Positions 37,845-46,127 of a DNA stretch of 64,000 bases are shown here, piece after piece (position 1 is the stretch's first letter; every line of letters starts with the position of its first letter). Source of the stretch: Pseudomonas kermanshahensis (lineage in GTDB: Bacteria > Pseudomonadota > Gammaproteobacteria > Pseudomonadales > Pseudomonadaceae); contig NZ_JABWRY020000001.1 of NCBI RefSeq assembly GCF_014269205.2, positions 2,728,001-2,792,000 on the forward strand, read 5' to 3'. The notes under the pieces are model-generated. The model saw only the letters and a program-made list of their open reading frames with translations, was not told where the DNA came from and made no database searches. Position numbers and translations under genes: made by a program.

Positions 37845-37897
37845 TGGCAAATAATCTTACCGTCATCAACCTACTTATACCGCTGCACGGCCCGCAA

Positions 37898-38941
37898 CTA
37901 ATTAGATTTCCGTAGCCTTTTCGCTTTGGCCAATACTGATTGCCAGATGCCCTTGCGGACAGGCACTTCAACAATAAAGCCCAACTTGTGCCATTCTATA
38001 TTTCCAGATGAACCCTGCATTTTACCTTCGATCACTAACTTGCGAGCCAACTTAGTTTGCTCAACACTTAATTTTCCCACGGAGGTAGTCATAGAATCGT
38101 TCCACCTCAGCAACGCTGGGACCTGGGCTATTGCAATACCCTCTTTAGTCATTGTAAAACCGTAACGCCTGACGAGCGGCCCAAGTGGTTGATACAAAGC
38201 TGAGGAAGTTCCGGGAACGGGTGATTGCCTACCCATCTGTGCGGGGGGGATTGTTACGGGATCGGGTGATTGCCTACCCGTCTGTGCGAGGGGGCTTGCT
38301 ACGGGACTGTTTGAAACAGCCGGCGAGGGCACTGGGGAGGTAGGTATGGCAGCAGGAGATGGCAGAGGATATAAACCCTCATCCCAACTAGCATCCCAAC
38401 TAGGCGTCGAGAGCGGTGCGCCAATGGGGGAACTGGGAGGGTGGATTCTTTCTGGCGTATTCATTCCTCTGGGTTTCCCCGCGTGCCCCGAGGGATCCGT
38501 ATAATTTACCGGATCGTTACTGCAGTAGATGTAGGCATTGAAACCGCCTGCACCGAAAGGGCTAAAAGAATCTGGCGTATAGAAGCGCATGAGGGATGGA
38601 CTGTAAATGCGTGTGCCATTGCCTAATAGGTAAAGATGCTCCTGCAGGCGTTGTAGCTCCCCATTAAAGCCGAGTCTCGTACTGAGGGCATTGTTGTCAT
38701 GCCCATAGGCTGTGTAGCGACAAGGTTCAAGTGGGTGAGCCGTATGATCGGACCGATCAAGTACCGAGTGGTTGCCATCACAAGCCAGTAATAACGTACG
38801 GCTTAAGGTCTCGTCATGCCGAAACTCAGCCAACGGCAGAGGTCCACTACGAACGAAAACAAACTTCCCCCTGGTGCTCATCACAACACTTGGGTGGCTG
38901 CCTTGATAAAAGTATTGTGTTTTGAGAACCATGCTGCCCAC
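37898..38941 (-). CDS. Short RHS-repeat core protein with unfamiliar C-terminal tail
   Basis: A 347-residue protein. Residues about 75-160 are the RHS repeat-associated core: YTAYGHDNNALSTRLGFNGE, YLLGNGTRIYSPSLMRFYTPD, then NAYIYCSNDPVNYTDPSGH. A proline/serine-rich stretch (about 170-250, with SPVASPLAQTGRQS and PPAQMGRQSPVPG repeats) leads to a 100-residue C-terminal tail ending KAKRLRKSN that I cannot assign. Full-length Rhs toxins are over 1000 residues, so this is a short orphan form. No immunity-like gene follows on the same strand. The coding sequence appears less GC-rich than its neighbours, in keeping with transfer. Confidence 0.8.
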   Translation of the reverse strand: MGSMVLKTQYFYQGSHPSVVMSTRGKFVFVRSGPLPLAEFRHDETLSRTLLLACDGNHSVLDRSDHTAHPLEPCRYTAYGHDNNALSTRLGFNGELQRLQEHLYLLGNGTRIYSPSLMRFYTPDSFSPFGAGGFNAYIYCSNDPVNYTDPSGHAGKPRGMNTPERIHPPSSPIGAPLSTPSWDASWDEGLYPLPSPAAIPTSPVPSPAVSNSPVASPLAQTGRQSPDPVTIPPAQMGRQSPVPGTSSALYQPLGPLVRRYGFTMTKEGIAIAQVPALLRWNDSMTTSVGKLSVEQTKLARKLVIEGKMQGSSGNIEWHKLGFIVEVPVRKGIWQSVLAKAKRLRKSN

Positions 38942-38991
38942 CGTCGACTGAACTGTATGCTTGAGCTTACCGCTGCCCTCCCTGAGAGGTA

Positions 38992-39009
38992 ACTGGTAAA
39001 TTTACCAGT
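38992..39009. promoter_or_regulatory. 18-bp perfect palindrome between Rhs and integrase genes
   Basis: ACTGGTAAATTTACCAGT is perfectly self-complementary and lies 50 bases upstream of the Rhs start and about 85 bases upstream of the recombinase start. It could be a dimeric repressor operator in a divergent promoter region or the core of a recombination site. Confidence 0.5.
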
Positions 39010-39094
39010 CTTCAATCCTGGGAGCCGGATCAATTTGTCCATATACTGAATACCCAATATCATGGGGACGTTGGATGAGGATGAACGCAGCACC

Positions 39095-40045
39095 ATGACC
39101 GACATCGAGCGCTACGTCCGCGCCGCCACCCGTGACAACACGCGGCGCAGCTACCAGGCTGCCATCGACCATTTCGAGACCCAATGGGGTGGCTTTCTGC
39201 CGGCCACCGCCGAGGGCGTGGCCCGTTACCTGGCCGACCACGCCGAGCAGCACGCGGTGAGCACTTTGCGTCAACGCCTCGCGGCCCTCAGCCAATGGCA
39301 CATCAGCCAGGGCTTCCCCGACCCGACCAAGGCGCCGCTGGTGCGCCAGGTACTGCGCGGTATTCGCACCCTGCACCCGACACCGCCAAAACAGGCTGCA
39401 CCGCTGTTGCTGCAACACCTGCAAACTGCCGTGCAATGCTTCGAGGACGAAGCCCGCCAGGCACGCGAATGCCATGACTTGACCACCCTGCGCCGAGCGC
39501 GTCGCGACACGGCGCTGCTGTTGCTGGGGTTTTGGCGAGGGTTTCGGGGGGATGAGCTGGCGCGCCTGCGCGTCGAGCACATCCAGGCTGAAGCCGGTGT
39601 CGGTATCACCTTGTTTCTGCCTCGCAGCAAGGGTGACCGCGAAGCGCTTGGCGTGCAGCACCGCACGCCGGCACTCAAGGCATTGTGCCCGGTCAGCGCT
39701 TACCTGCAGTGGATCGAAGTGGCTGGCATCGCCCATGGCCCAGTGTTTCGCAAGCTCGACCGCTGGGGCAACCTCAGCGACACGCCGCTCAACAGCAACA
39801 GCCTGGTCGGGCTGCTCCGGCGCATGCTGGAGCGTGCCGGGGTACCGGCGGCGTTATACACCGGCCACTCGCTGCGCCGTGGTTTCGCCACGTGGGCCAC
39901 GGCCAATGGTTGGGAACTGAAGTCGTTGATGAGCTACGTGGGTTGGAAGGACGCCAAGTCAGCACTGCGCTACATCGACTCGGCGCAACGCTTTGGCGAG
40001 TTGGCCGTGTTACCGGCCAGCCAGGTGCACAACCTCATTCCTTGA
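39095..40045 (+). CDS. Tyrosine recombinase / site-specific integrase
   Basis: A phage-integrase-type recombinase of 316 residues from MTDIERYVRAATRD; an upstream in-frame ATG at 39062 would add 11 residues and has no better ribosome-binding site. The N-terminal SAM-like DNA-binding domain (YQAAIDHFETQWGGF) is followed by the catalytic domain with FRGDELARL (Arg I), GHSLRRGFATWA (HxxR) and YVGWKDAKSALRYIDSAQ (Tyr nucleophile). Its 3' end overlaps the opposing dehydrogenase gene by 11 bases. No att sites or tRNA target were found, so it may be a resident recombinase or a relic of an island. Confidence 0.88.
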   Translation: MTDIERYVRAATRDNTRRSYQAAIDHFETQWGGFLPATAEGVARYLADHAEQHAVSTLRQRLAALSQWHISQGFPDPTKAPLVRQVLRGIRTLHPTPPKQAAPLLLQHLQTAVQCFEDEARQARECHDLTTLRRARRDTALLLLGFWRGFRGDELARLRVEHIQAEAGVGITLFLPRSKGDREALGVQHRTPALKALCPVSAYLQWIEVAGIAHGPVFRKLDRWGNLSDTPLNSNSLVGLLRRMLERAGVPAALYTGHSLRRGFATWATANGWELKSLMSYVGWKDAKSALRYIDSAQRFGELAVLPASQVHNLIP

Positions 40046-41759
40046 AGGCGTGGCGCGCAATGCCGCCGATTTCCGGGCGAATTGCATAGAGGTCGCCGGC
40101 ATCCGGGTAGTGCCGCAGCTCCACAGCGTTCATGCCGAACCGCGCGGTGGTGATATACAAGGTGGTCATCCCTTCACCGCCAAAGCAGCAACTGGTCGGG
40201 CGCGTCACCGGCATCACCACCTGGTCGGTCAGGTGGCCGTGACGGTCGTAACGCAGCAGGCAACTGCCATTGAACTGGCACACCCACAGCCCGCCTTCGC
40301 GGTCTAGCGCAATGCCGTCTGGGCGCCCCAGCTCGGCAGGCGTTTCGGCAAACAGCGTAACCTCGGTCAAGCGGCCTTCGGGCAGGTACACGGCGCGGTA
40401 GATGGCGCGGGCGACCGAGTCGACGAAGTAAACGCTGTGCCCGTCTTCCGACCAGGCCAGCCCGTTAGGCAGCGCCATGCCATCGTGGATCACCTGGTCG
40501 CTCAGTTCCGCGTCGAAACGGAACAAGGCGCCGGTCTTGCCACTTGGGGCTTCGTCCATCAGGCCGCTGACGAAACGGCCCTGGGGGTCGCAGGCACCAT
40601 CGTTGAAACGGTAGGTGGAACGCGGGTGAACCGGCACGGAGTATTGCCGCACCTTGCGCGCGTTCACGTCCAGAATGGCGACACTGGAATCCTCGGTGAA
40701 GATTAGGTTGCCCTGGTCGGTCAGGGCCAGGGCGCCAATGCGTGCGGCCGACTCATACAGGCTTTCGACCTCGCCGTCCGGGTTCAACCGATTGATGCGC
40801 CCATCGGTGATATCGACGAAGTACAGCGCGCCGCTGCGCGCGTCCCAAACCGGGCTCTCGCCCAGGTCGGCGCGGGTGTTGGCGACCTTGACCGGTACGT
40901 AGTGGCATTCCTTGATGCGGCTCCAGCGTTCGGCCACTTCCTTGAAGTTGCCCGCCTGTACCCGCGCCAGGTCGCGTGGGTAGCTGACGCCGCTGTTCTC
41001 GGTGAAACGGGTGGCGGTGAACTGCCCGTTGCTGGCACGCAGGATGTAGCCCGTGTCGCGGCACAGCGAGCTGGCCAGGTACAACAACCCTGGGGTGACC
41101 CATTCGGGCTTGAGCTCTTCCGGTGCCTGGGTCACGCCCCACATGCGAGTCTTGGCCACGGGCGAGATGGCATTGACCAGGATGCCGTGCTCCATCCCTT
41201 CCATGCTCAAGGCGTTCATGATGCCGACCTGGGCCATCTTGCCGGCTGAATAGGCCACCAGCCCCGGCTGCGAATAGCGCTGGTACATGGCGCGGTCCGA
41301 GGTGGTCAGCACCACGCGCGGGGCGGCGGAATGCTTGAGGTACTTCCAGGCATGCTTGGCCAGCCACACCGGGGCGTGCACGCTGATGCCCAGCGCGCGC
41401 TGAAGAAAGGCTTCTTCCTGCGCTTCGATGCCCTGGTAATCGACCCAGCCTGCATTGTGAATGAGGATATCCAGTGCGCCAAACTGCGCGATGGCCAGCT
41501 CGATCAATTGTTGGCAGGCGCCTTCGTCTTCCAGTTGCCCGGCATGGGCGATCGCGTTGTAGCCCTTGGCCTGCAGGGCCGCGAGTGCCTGGGCCAGCGC
41601 CGACGGGTCCTCGCCCTGGCCTGCCCGGTCAGTCCCCAGGTCGCTGATGACCACGCGGGCGCCTCGCTCGGCCAGTGCCATGGCGTAAGCCAGGCCCAGC
41701 CCTTGAGCAGCACCGGTGATGATCGCGACTTTGTTCTTGAATGGGTCTGTGATTGGCAT
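40035..41759 (-). CDS. Fusion of short-chain dehydrogenase and SMP-30/gluconolactonase
   Basis: A 574-residue two-domain enzyme. Residues 1-270 form an NAD(P) short-chain dehydrogenase with ITGAAQGLGLA and the catalytic YSAGK. Residues from about 295 form a six-bladed SMP-30/lactonase domain with the metal ligands in LGESPVWD, LPNGLAWSEDG and GRPDGIALD. The order suggests oxidation of a sugar or cyclic alcohol to a lactone, then hydrolysis to the open acid on one chain. A divergent LysR gene lies 190 bases away and is the likely regulator. Substrate unknown. Confidence 0.88.
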   Translation of the reverse strand: MPITDPFKNKVAIITGAAQGLGLAYAMALAERGARVVISDLGTDRAGQGEDPSALAQALAALQAKGYNAIAHAGQLEDEGACQQLIELAIAQFGALDILIHNAGWVDYQGIEAQEEAFLQRALGISVHAPVWLAKHAWKYLKHSAAPRVVLTTSDRAMYQRYSQPGLVAYSAGKMAQVGIMNALSMEGMEHGILVNAISPVAKTRMWGVTQAPEELKPEWVTPGLLYLASSLCRDTGYILRASNGQFTATRFTENSGVSYPRDLARVQAGNFKEVAERWSRIKECHYVPVKVANTRADLGESPVWDARSGALYFVDITDGRINRLNPDGEVESLYESAARIGALALTDQGNLIFTEDSSVAILDVNARKVRQYSVPVHPRSTYRFNDGACDPQGRFVSGLMDEAPSGKTGALFRFDAELSDQVIHDGMALPNGLAWSEDGHSVYFVDSVARAIYRAVYLPEGRLTEVTLFAETPAELGRPDGIALDREGGLWVCQFNGSCLLRYDRHGHLTDQVVMPVTRPTSCCFGGEGMTTLYITTARFGMNAVELRHYPDAGDLYAIRPEIGGIARHAFKE

Positions 41760-41836
41760 TGCAGGGCACCTTCGATTCTCCTTTTTTACGATAACAATAA
41801 AAAAATCAATGACTTAATATTAAAAGCATGCAACTT

Positions 41837-41855
41837 TGATATCTCAGGGATATCA
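41837..41855. promoter_or_regulatory. Candidate LysR-regulator binding site
   Basis: TGATATC (41837-41843) and GATATCA (41849-41855) form a perfect inverted repeat with a 5-base spacer in the divergent region between the fusion enzyme and the LysR gene. A second repeat, CACCGAG/CTCGGTG (41854-41876), adjoins it. The position suits control of both genes. Confidence 0.5.
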
Positions 41856-41951
41856 CCGAGGCTTTGTCACTCGGTGGCCACGCACTATGATGGCCGCCTT
41901 GCAGGGGGGGCGCCTGCCAGGCACCCCGGCAAGTCGATGAAGGAACATAGA

Positions 41952-42893
41952 ATGATCGAGACACGTTTGCTCAGGCAGTTCATCGCCGTGGCCGAAGAAC
42001 TGCACTTCCACAAGGCCGCCATCCGCCTGCACATGGCGCAGCCGCCCCTGAGCCAAGCGATCAACCGCCTTGAAGAAAAGCTCGGCTTCAGCCTGTTTCT
42101 GCGCAACAAGCGCGGGGTCAAGCTGACTGCCGCTGGCATGGCCTTTCTGGAAACCGCCTACCGCACGCTCAAAGAGCTGGAGCAAGGCATCGAGTACGCG
42201 CGCAATGTCTCGGAAGGGATCTGCGGCAAGCTGACCATCACGGCCATCTCCATTGCGTATTACGAGTCGCTGCTCACGACCTTGCGCAGGTTCCGCGAGG
42301 TCTACCCGAATGTACGCCTGACCATCCGCGAGATGCCCTCAGCCTCGCAGGCCAAGGCCTTGATGGCCGGCGAAGCCGACATCGGTTTCATGCGCAAGCT
42401 GCCGATGCCGCCCGATACCATCGAGTCGCGGCTGTTGCTCAACGAGCAGATCATCATGGCCCTGCCCGCCAACCACGCCAGGGCCCATCAGCCGCTGGTC
42501 GACCTGCGCGACTTTGCCGAAGAGGACTTCGTCTTCACCCCGCAAGCCCTGGGCAGTGGCTACCACAGCCAGTTGATCGCCCTGTGCGAATCGGCCGGTT
42601 TCTACCCCAAGGTGGTGCAGGAGGCGGCGCAGATCCACACCCTGATCGGCCTGGTCGCCTGTGGCTTCGGCGTGGCCCTGGTGCCGGAATCGATCGCTTA
42701 CTCGACGCTGCGTGAGCGCGTGCAATTCCGCCCGATCCGCCCGATCAAGGACCAGCCCACCCCAACCATGGGCCTGTACATGAACTGGAACATCCAGAAC
42801 GCTTCGCCGGCCCTGGGCAGTTTCATCGCCATGCTCGACCAGGGCGCGCCGAAGCGCTTCAGCGACACCCTGCAGAACCCTCTGATCCTGTAG
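41952..42893 (+). CDS. LysR family transcriptional regulator
   Basis: A 313-residue LysR regulator. The N-terminal helix-turn-helix is typical (MIETRLLRQFIAVAEELHFH, then QPPLSQAINRLEEKLGFSLF), followed by a ligand-binding domain with EGICGKLTI and VRLTIREMPSASQAKALMAG. AAGGA lies 7 bases before the chosen ATG at 41952; an in-frame ATG at 41937 is possible. It is divergent from the dehydrogenase-lactonase fusion, its most likely target, and converges with the large biosynthetic operon (2 bases apart at the stops), which it could also control. Confidence 0.92.
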   Translation: MIETRLLRQFIAVAEELHFHKAAIRLHMAQPPLSQAINRLEEKLGFSLFLRNKRGVKLTAAGMAFLETAYRTLKELEQGIEYARNVSEGICGKLTITAISIAYYESLLTTLRRFREVYPNVRLTIREMPSASQAKALMAGEADIGFMRKLPMPPDTIESRLLLNEQIIMALPANHARAHQPLVDLRDFAEEDFVFTPQALGSGYHSQLIALCESAGFYPKVVQEAAQIHTLIGLVACGFGVALVPESIAYSTLRERVQFRPIRPIKDQPTPTMGLYMNWNIQNASPALGSFIAMLDQGAPKRFSDTLQNPLIL

Positions 42894-42895
42894 CC

Positions 42896-44731
42896 CTACA
42901 CCGTCAACCGGTACTCACGTAGCCAGGTGTCCAGCGCCAGGGCCGTCTCCAGGTTGTTACGCCGCAGTTGCGAGTTGAAATAGCCCTCGGGCTGGCGCAA
43001 CTCGGCGGCCAGCCGACCATGGTCGATGACCTGGAACACGGGCCTGTCTGGCGCCTTCAGCAACTGCCGAATGCGCTCGCGCAGAAAGCGCTCATAGGCC
43101 AGGTTCGCCGACGTTGGGTACGGGCTTTTGCGCCGTTGCAACACCGCAGGCGGAACCCGGTCGGCGCCGGCCTGCTTGAGCAGCCATTTTTCCTCGCCAT
43201 CCTTGCCCTTGATCGACCACGGCACGTTGTACACGTACTCCACCAGTGAATGATCAGTGAACGGCACCCGCACCTCAAGGCTCGCGGCCATGCTCAGGCG
43301 GTCCTTGCGGTCGAGCAGAATCGGCAGCCAGCGCTGCAGGTGCATGTGGCAGATTTCGCGCATGCGCCGTTCCTGCGGGCTGTCCCCTGACAGATGCTCG
43401 ACGCTGTCCAGGGCCTGGTGATAACAGCTGTCCTGATACTGGGCAAAATCGCAGGCCCGGTTGAACTCAGGGTTGATCAGCTCGGGCTGCAGCAGTTGCA
43501 TGCGCGACAGCCAAGGGAAGCGCGATGCGGCCACGGCCTGCGGGTCGCGGAACCAGGCGTAGCCCCCAAACACTTCATCTGCCGCCTCACCGGAGATGGC
43601 CACCGTGGAATGCGCGCGGATCGCCTTGAACAACAGGTACAACGAGGTGTCTACGTCGCCGAAGGTGGCCGCGCTGTCGTTGGCGCGATACACCGCCAGG
43701 CGGGCCGGGTCCGACACCAACTCCCGGTTGTCGATGAGGATGGTCTGGTGCCGGCTGCCAATATACTGGGCCGCCGCCAGGGCATAAGGCTGGTCACGTT
43801 CGGGGCGAAACGCATCACCCTGAAACTGCTCGGCCTGGCCGACGAAATCCACCGAGAACGAATTCACCGCCCCGCCCTGCTCGGCCACTAACCGCTGTTG
43901 CGCCATGGCGGTCAGCAGGGTCGAGTCCAGGCCACCGGACAGCAGCGAGCAAACCGGCACATCAGCATGCAACTGCTCGCCCAAGGCATTGTCGAGCAGC
44001 TCGCGGGTGTGTTCGACCGTGGTCGTCAGGTCGTCCTGATGCTCACGGCGTTGCAACTGCCAGTAGCGGCTGATCTTCACCTGCCCCTGGGGCCGCCAGG
44101 ACAAACGATGCCCCGGCGGCAATTCGCTGACCCCGCGAAAGGCCGTGCGGGTGGTGCCGCGGGACAGGCTCAAGGCATCCACCAGGCCGACCGCGTCCAG
44201 GGTGCTGGCAACCTCGGGGTGAGCAAGAATCGCCTTGATCTCAGAGCCGAACAGCAGCCCCTGCTGGTGACGGGCATAGTACAGCGGCTTGACCCCCAAG
44301 CGGTCACGCACCAGCAGAAAGTGGCCATCGCGCCCATCGAACACGGCGAAGGCGAACATGCCATTGAGATGGTCGCAGCACAGCTCGCCCCACTCCAGGT
44401 AGGCGTGCAGCACCACCTCGGTGTCGCTGCGTGTTTTAAACACATGCCCGGCCTGGCGCAACCGCTCGCGCAGAGCATGGTGGTTATAGACCTCGCCGGT
44501 GTACACCAGTACGACTTCCTCACCCGTGGCGAAGCGGTAGGTCATGGGCTGCACGCCACCGCTCAGGTCGATGATGGCCAGGCGCCGATGCCCCAGCAAG
44601 GCGTTGCGGTGCTGCCAGCTGCCGCTGGCATCCGGCCCGCGCAAGGCCAGGGTATCGGTCATGGCGCCGAGCACCTGGCGCTGTTGCGCGAGGTCGCGGG
44701 TGTAGTCCACCCAGCCTGTAATTCCGCACAT
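42896..44731 (-). CDS. AsnB-type glutamine-dependent amidotransferase (asparagine synthetase family)
   Basis: A 611-residue class II glutamine amidotransferase joined to an ATP-pyrophosphatase synthetase domain. The catalytic Cys2 is present (MCGITGWVDYTRD), and the PPi loop LLSGGLDSTLL lies near residue 264. In this family glutamine ammonia is passed to an adenylated carboxylate, giving an amide; relatives make asparagine, malonamate (OxyD) or beta-lactams (CarA, Bls). As the last gene of a seven-gene operon with ACP and adenylating enzymes, it probably amidates a pathway intermediate rather than making asparagine (inference). Confidence 0.88.
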   Translation of the reverse strand: MCGITGWVDYTRDLAQQRQVLGAMTDTLALRGPDASGSWQHRNALLGHRRLAIIDLSGGVQPMTYRFATGEEVVLVYTGEVYNHHALRERLRQAGHVFKTRSDTEVVLHAYLEWGELCCDHLNGMFAFAVFDGRDGHFLLVRDRLGVKPLYYARHQQGLLFGSEIKAILAHPEVASTLDAVGLVDALSLSRGTTRTAFRGVSELPPGHRLSWRPQGQVKISRYWQLQRREHQDDLTTTVEHTRELLDNALGEQLHADVPVCSLLSGGLDSTLLTAMAQQRLVAEQGGAVNSFSVDFVGQAEQFQGDAFRPERDQPYALAAAQYIGSRHQTILIDNRELVSDPARLAVYRANDSAATFGDVDTSLYLLFKAIRAHSTVAISGEAADEVFGGYAWFRDPQAVAASRFPWLSRMQLLQPELINPEFNRACDFAQYQDSCYHQALDSVEHLSGDSPQERRMREICHMHLQRWLPILLDRKDRLSMAASLEVRVPFTDHSLVEYVYNVPWSIKGKDGEEKWLLKQAGADRVPPAVLQRRKSPYPTSANLAYERFLRERIRQLLKAPDRPVFQVIDHGRLAAELRQPEGYFNSQLRRNNLETALALDTWLREYRLTV

Positions 44732-44741
44732 GGTTCGCCCC

Positions 44742-46127
44742 TTACACCTGAAGACGACGGGTAGGCAGCAGGCCGATCAACGCCTGCACACGTTTGGCGA
44801 TGTCCAGCAACTGTTGCTCGCTGTCGCGTCGGCCCATGATCTGTATCGCCAGGGGCGCCTTGCCGTCAGCGCTGAGGGCGATCGGCACGGTAATCGCCGG
44901 CAGGCCGCTGAAACTGGCCAGAGGGGTGAAACCGATTTTCTGGGCGTAGTCGTGATCGTCCGGAGACGGAATGGTCGAATCACCTGGTTGTGGGCTACGC
45001 CGGTCGAAGGGCCGGTTCGGGTCCATCGGGAAAATAACGACATCCACCTGGGCGGCCTCGAACCAGGCATCGATACCCGCCCGCACGGCGTCCATGCGGG
45101 CATGAATGCGCGAGTAGTCGCTGTCGCTTACCCCTTCACCCACCTTGAGCGCGCTAAGCGTTGACCAATGCAGTTCGCAGTCGAAGCGCCGCGCCCAGGC
45201 CGCAGATGCCAGCCAAGCGTCGCGCGCGCACAGCTGCCAAGCATCGCCACGGCAGGCCCACAGGTCGGGCATGGCCACTTCACGCGGGGCCATGCCCAGG
45301 TCGGCCAGTGCAATACGGGCCTGGCTCAACATGTCGAGCATTGGTGCGCTGGTCAGCGCAGGGTCGAGCGCGTGTTCAAGCACGCCGACACGGTACTGCT
45401 GCTTGAGCGGCTGCTGATCGCCCAGCAACGGCCCCAAGCCCAGCATCGGCAGCAGCAGGGCAAGGTCGTCGGCGCTGCGAGTCACCCAACCCAAGGCGTC
45501 CATGCGTGGCGACAGCGGGAATACACCGGCCAGGCTGGCGGCCTTGTGGGTCATGCGCAGGCCGACCATGCCACAGTGGGACGCCGGCCAACGCACCGAG
45601 CCCAGCACATCGGTACCCAACGAGATGTCGCACAGGCCTGCAGCCACGGAAACCGCAGAACCGGTGCTGGAACCCGATGGGTCGATGGTCGGGAAATGCG
45701 GGTTGCGGCAGCCTGCGCCGAACGCGATGTTCAGCTCGGTGGTCGCCACCTTGCTGGTCAGCGCGATACGCGGGTCGAGGTGGCTCAGCGCCTCGGCGCT
45801 GCGTTGCGGGTAGTGACGGTAGCTGCGCAGCCCCAGGCGGGTCGGCAGGCCGGCGACGTCCACGGTGTCCTTCACCCCCAGCCGGACCCACGGCGCTTCG
45901 GCTGGGCGGGTGCTGGTCAGGCAGCGATAGTGGCTGTCGGCGTGATCGCGCCACGCCTCATACTGTGCAGCCCAATCAGCCGCCAGCGCAGGGCTGCGTT
46001 CCAGCAGTTCGAGGCGCTTGCGCAGGCTTAGGCCGAGGTATTCGGGCTGTTCGCGGCCACTGGCCAGCGGCGCACCGCAGTGGTTCAGGTAATGGGCGAT
46101 GGTGCCCTGGGTATCAGCGTGGCTCAT
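44742..46127 (-). CDS. Amidase-signature family hydrolase
   Basis: A 461-residue amidase. The Ser-cisSer-Lys triad is readable: Lys86 in GVKDTVDV, Ser153 in SGSSTGS, and the nucleophile Ser177 in GTDVLGSVRW. Family members hydrolyse or transfer amides (GatA, FAAH, biosynthetic acyltransfer amidases). Its start overlaps the short adenylating enzyme by 14 bases and it ends 10 bases before the AsnB-type gene, so it belongs to the operon. It might deprotect the product, remove an amino-acid tag, or serve as resistance; the sequence does not decide. Confidence 0.87.
   Translation of the reverse strand: MSHADTQGTIAHYLNHCGAPLASGREQPEYLGLSLRKRLELLERSPALAADWAAQYEAWRDHADSHYRCLTSTRPAEAPWVRLGVKDTVDVAGLPTRLGLRSYRHYPQRSAEALSHLDPRIALTSKVATTELNIAFGAGCRNPHFPTIDPSGSSTGSAVSVAAGLCDISLGTDVLGSVRWPASHCGMVGLRMTHKAASLAGVFPLSPRMDALGWVTRSADDLALLLPMLGLGPLLGDQQPLKQQYRVGVLEHALDPALTSAPMLDMLSQARIALADLGMAPREVAMPDLWACRGDAWQLCARDAWLASAAWARRFDCELHWSTLSALKVGEGVSDSDYSRIHARMDAVRAGIDAWFEAAQVDVVIFPMDPNRPFDRRSPQPGDSTIPSPDDHDYAQKIGFTPLASFSGLPAITVPIALSADGKAPLAIQIMGRRDSEQQLLDIAKRVQALIGLLPTRRLQV

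Noticed and set aside
38992..39009. Calling the palindrome an att site
   Set aside because: No direct repeat partner or tRNA target was found, so the recombination role stays speculative.
42896..44731. The AsnB-type gene as plain asparagine synthetase for primary metabolism
   Set aside because: Its tight operon context with ACP and adenylating enzymes argues for a dedicated role, although sequence alone does not exclude asparagine production.
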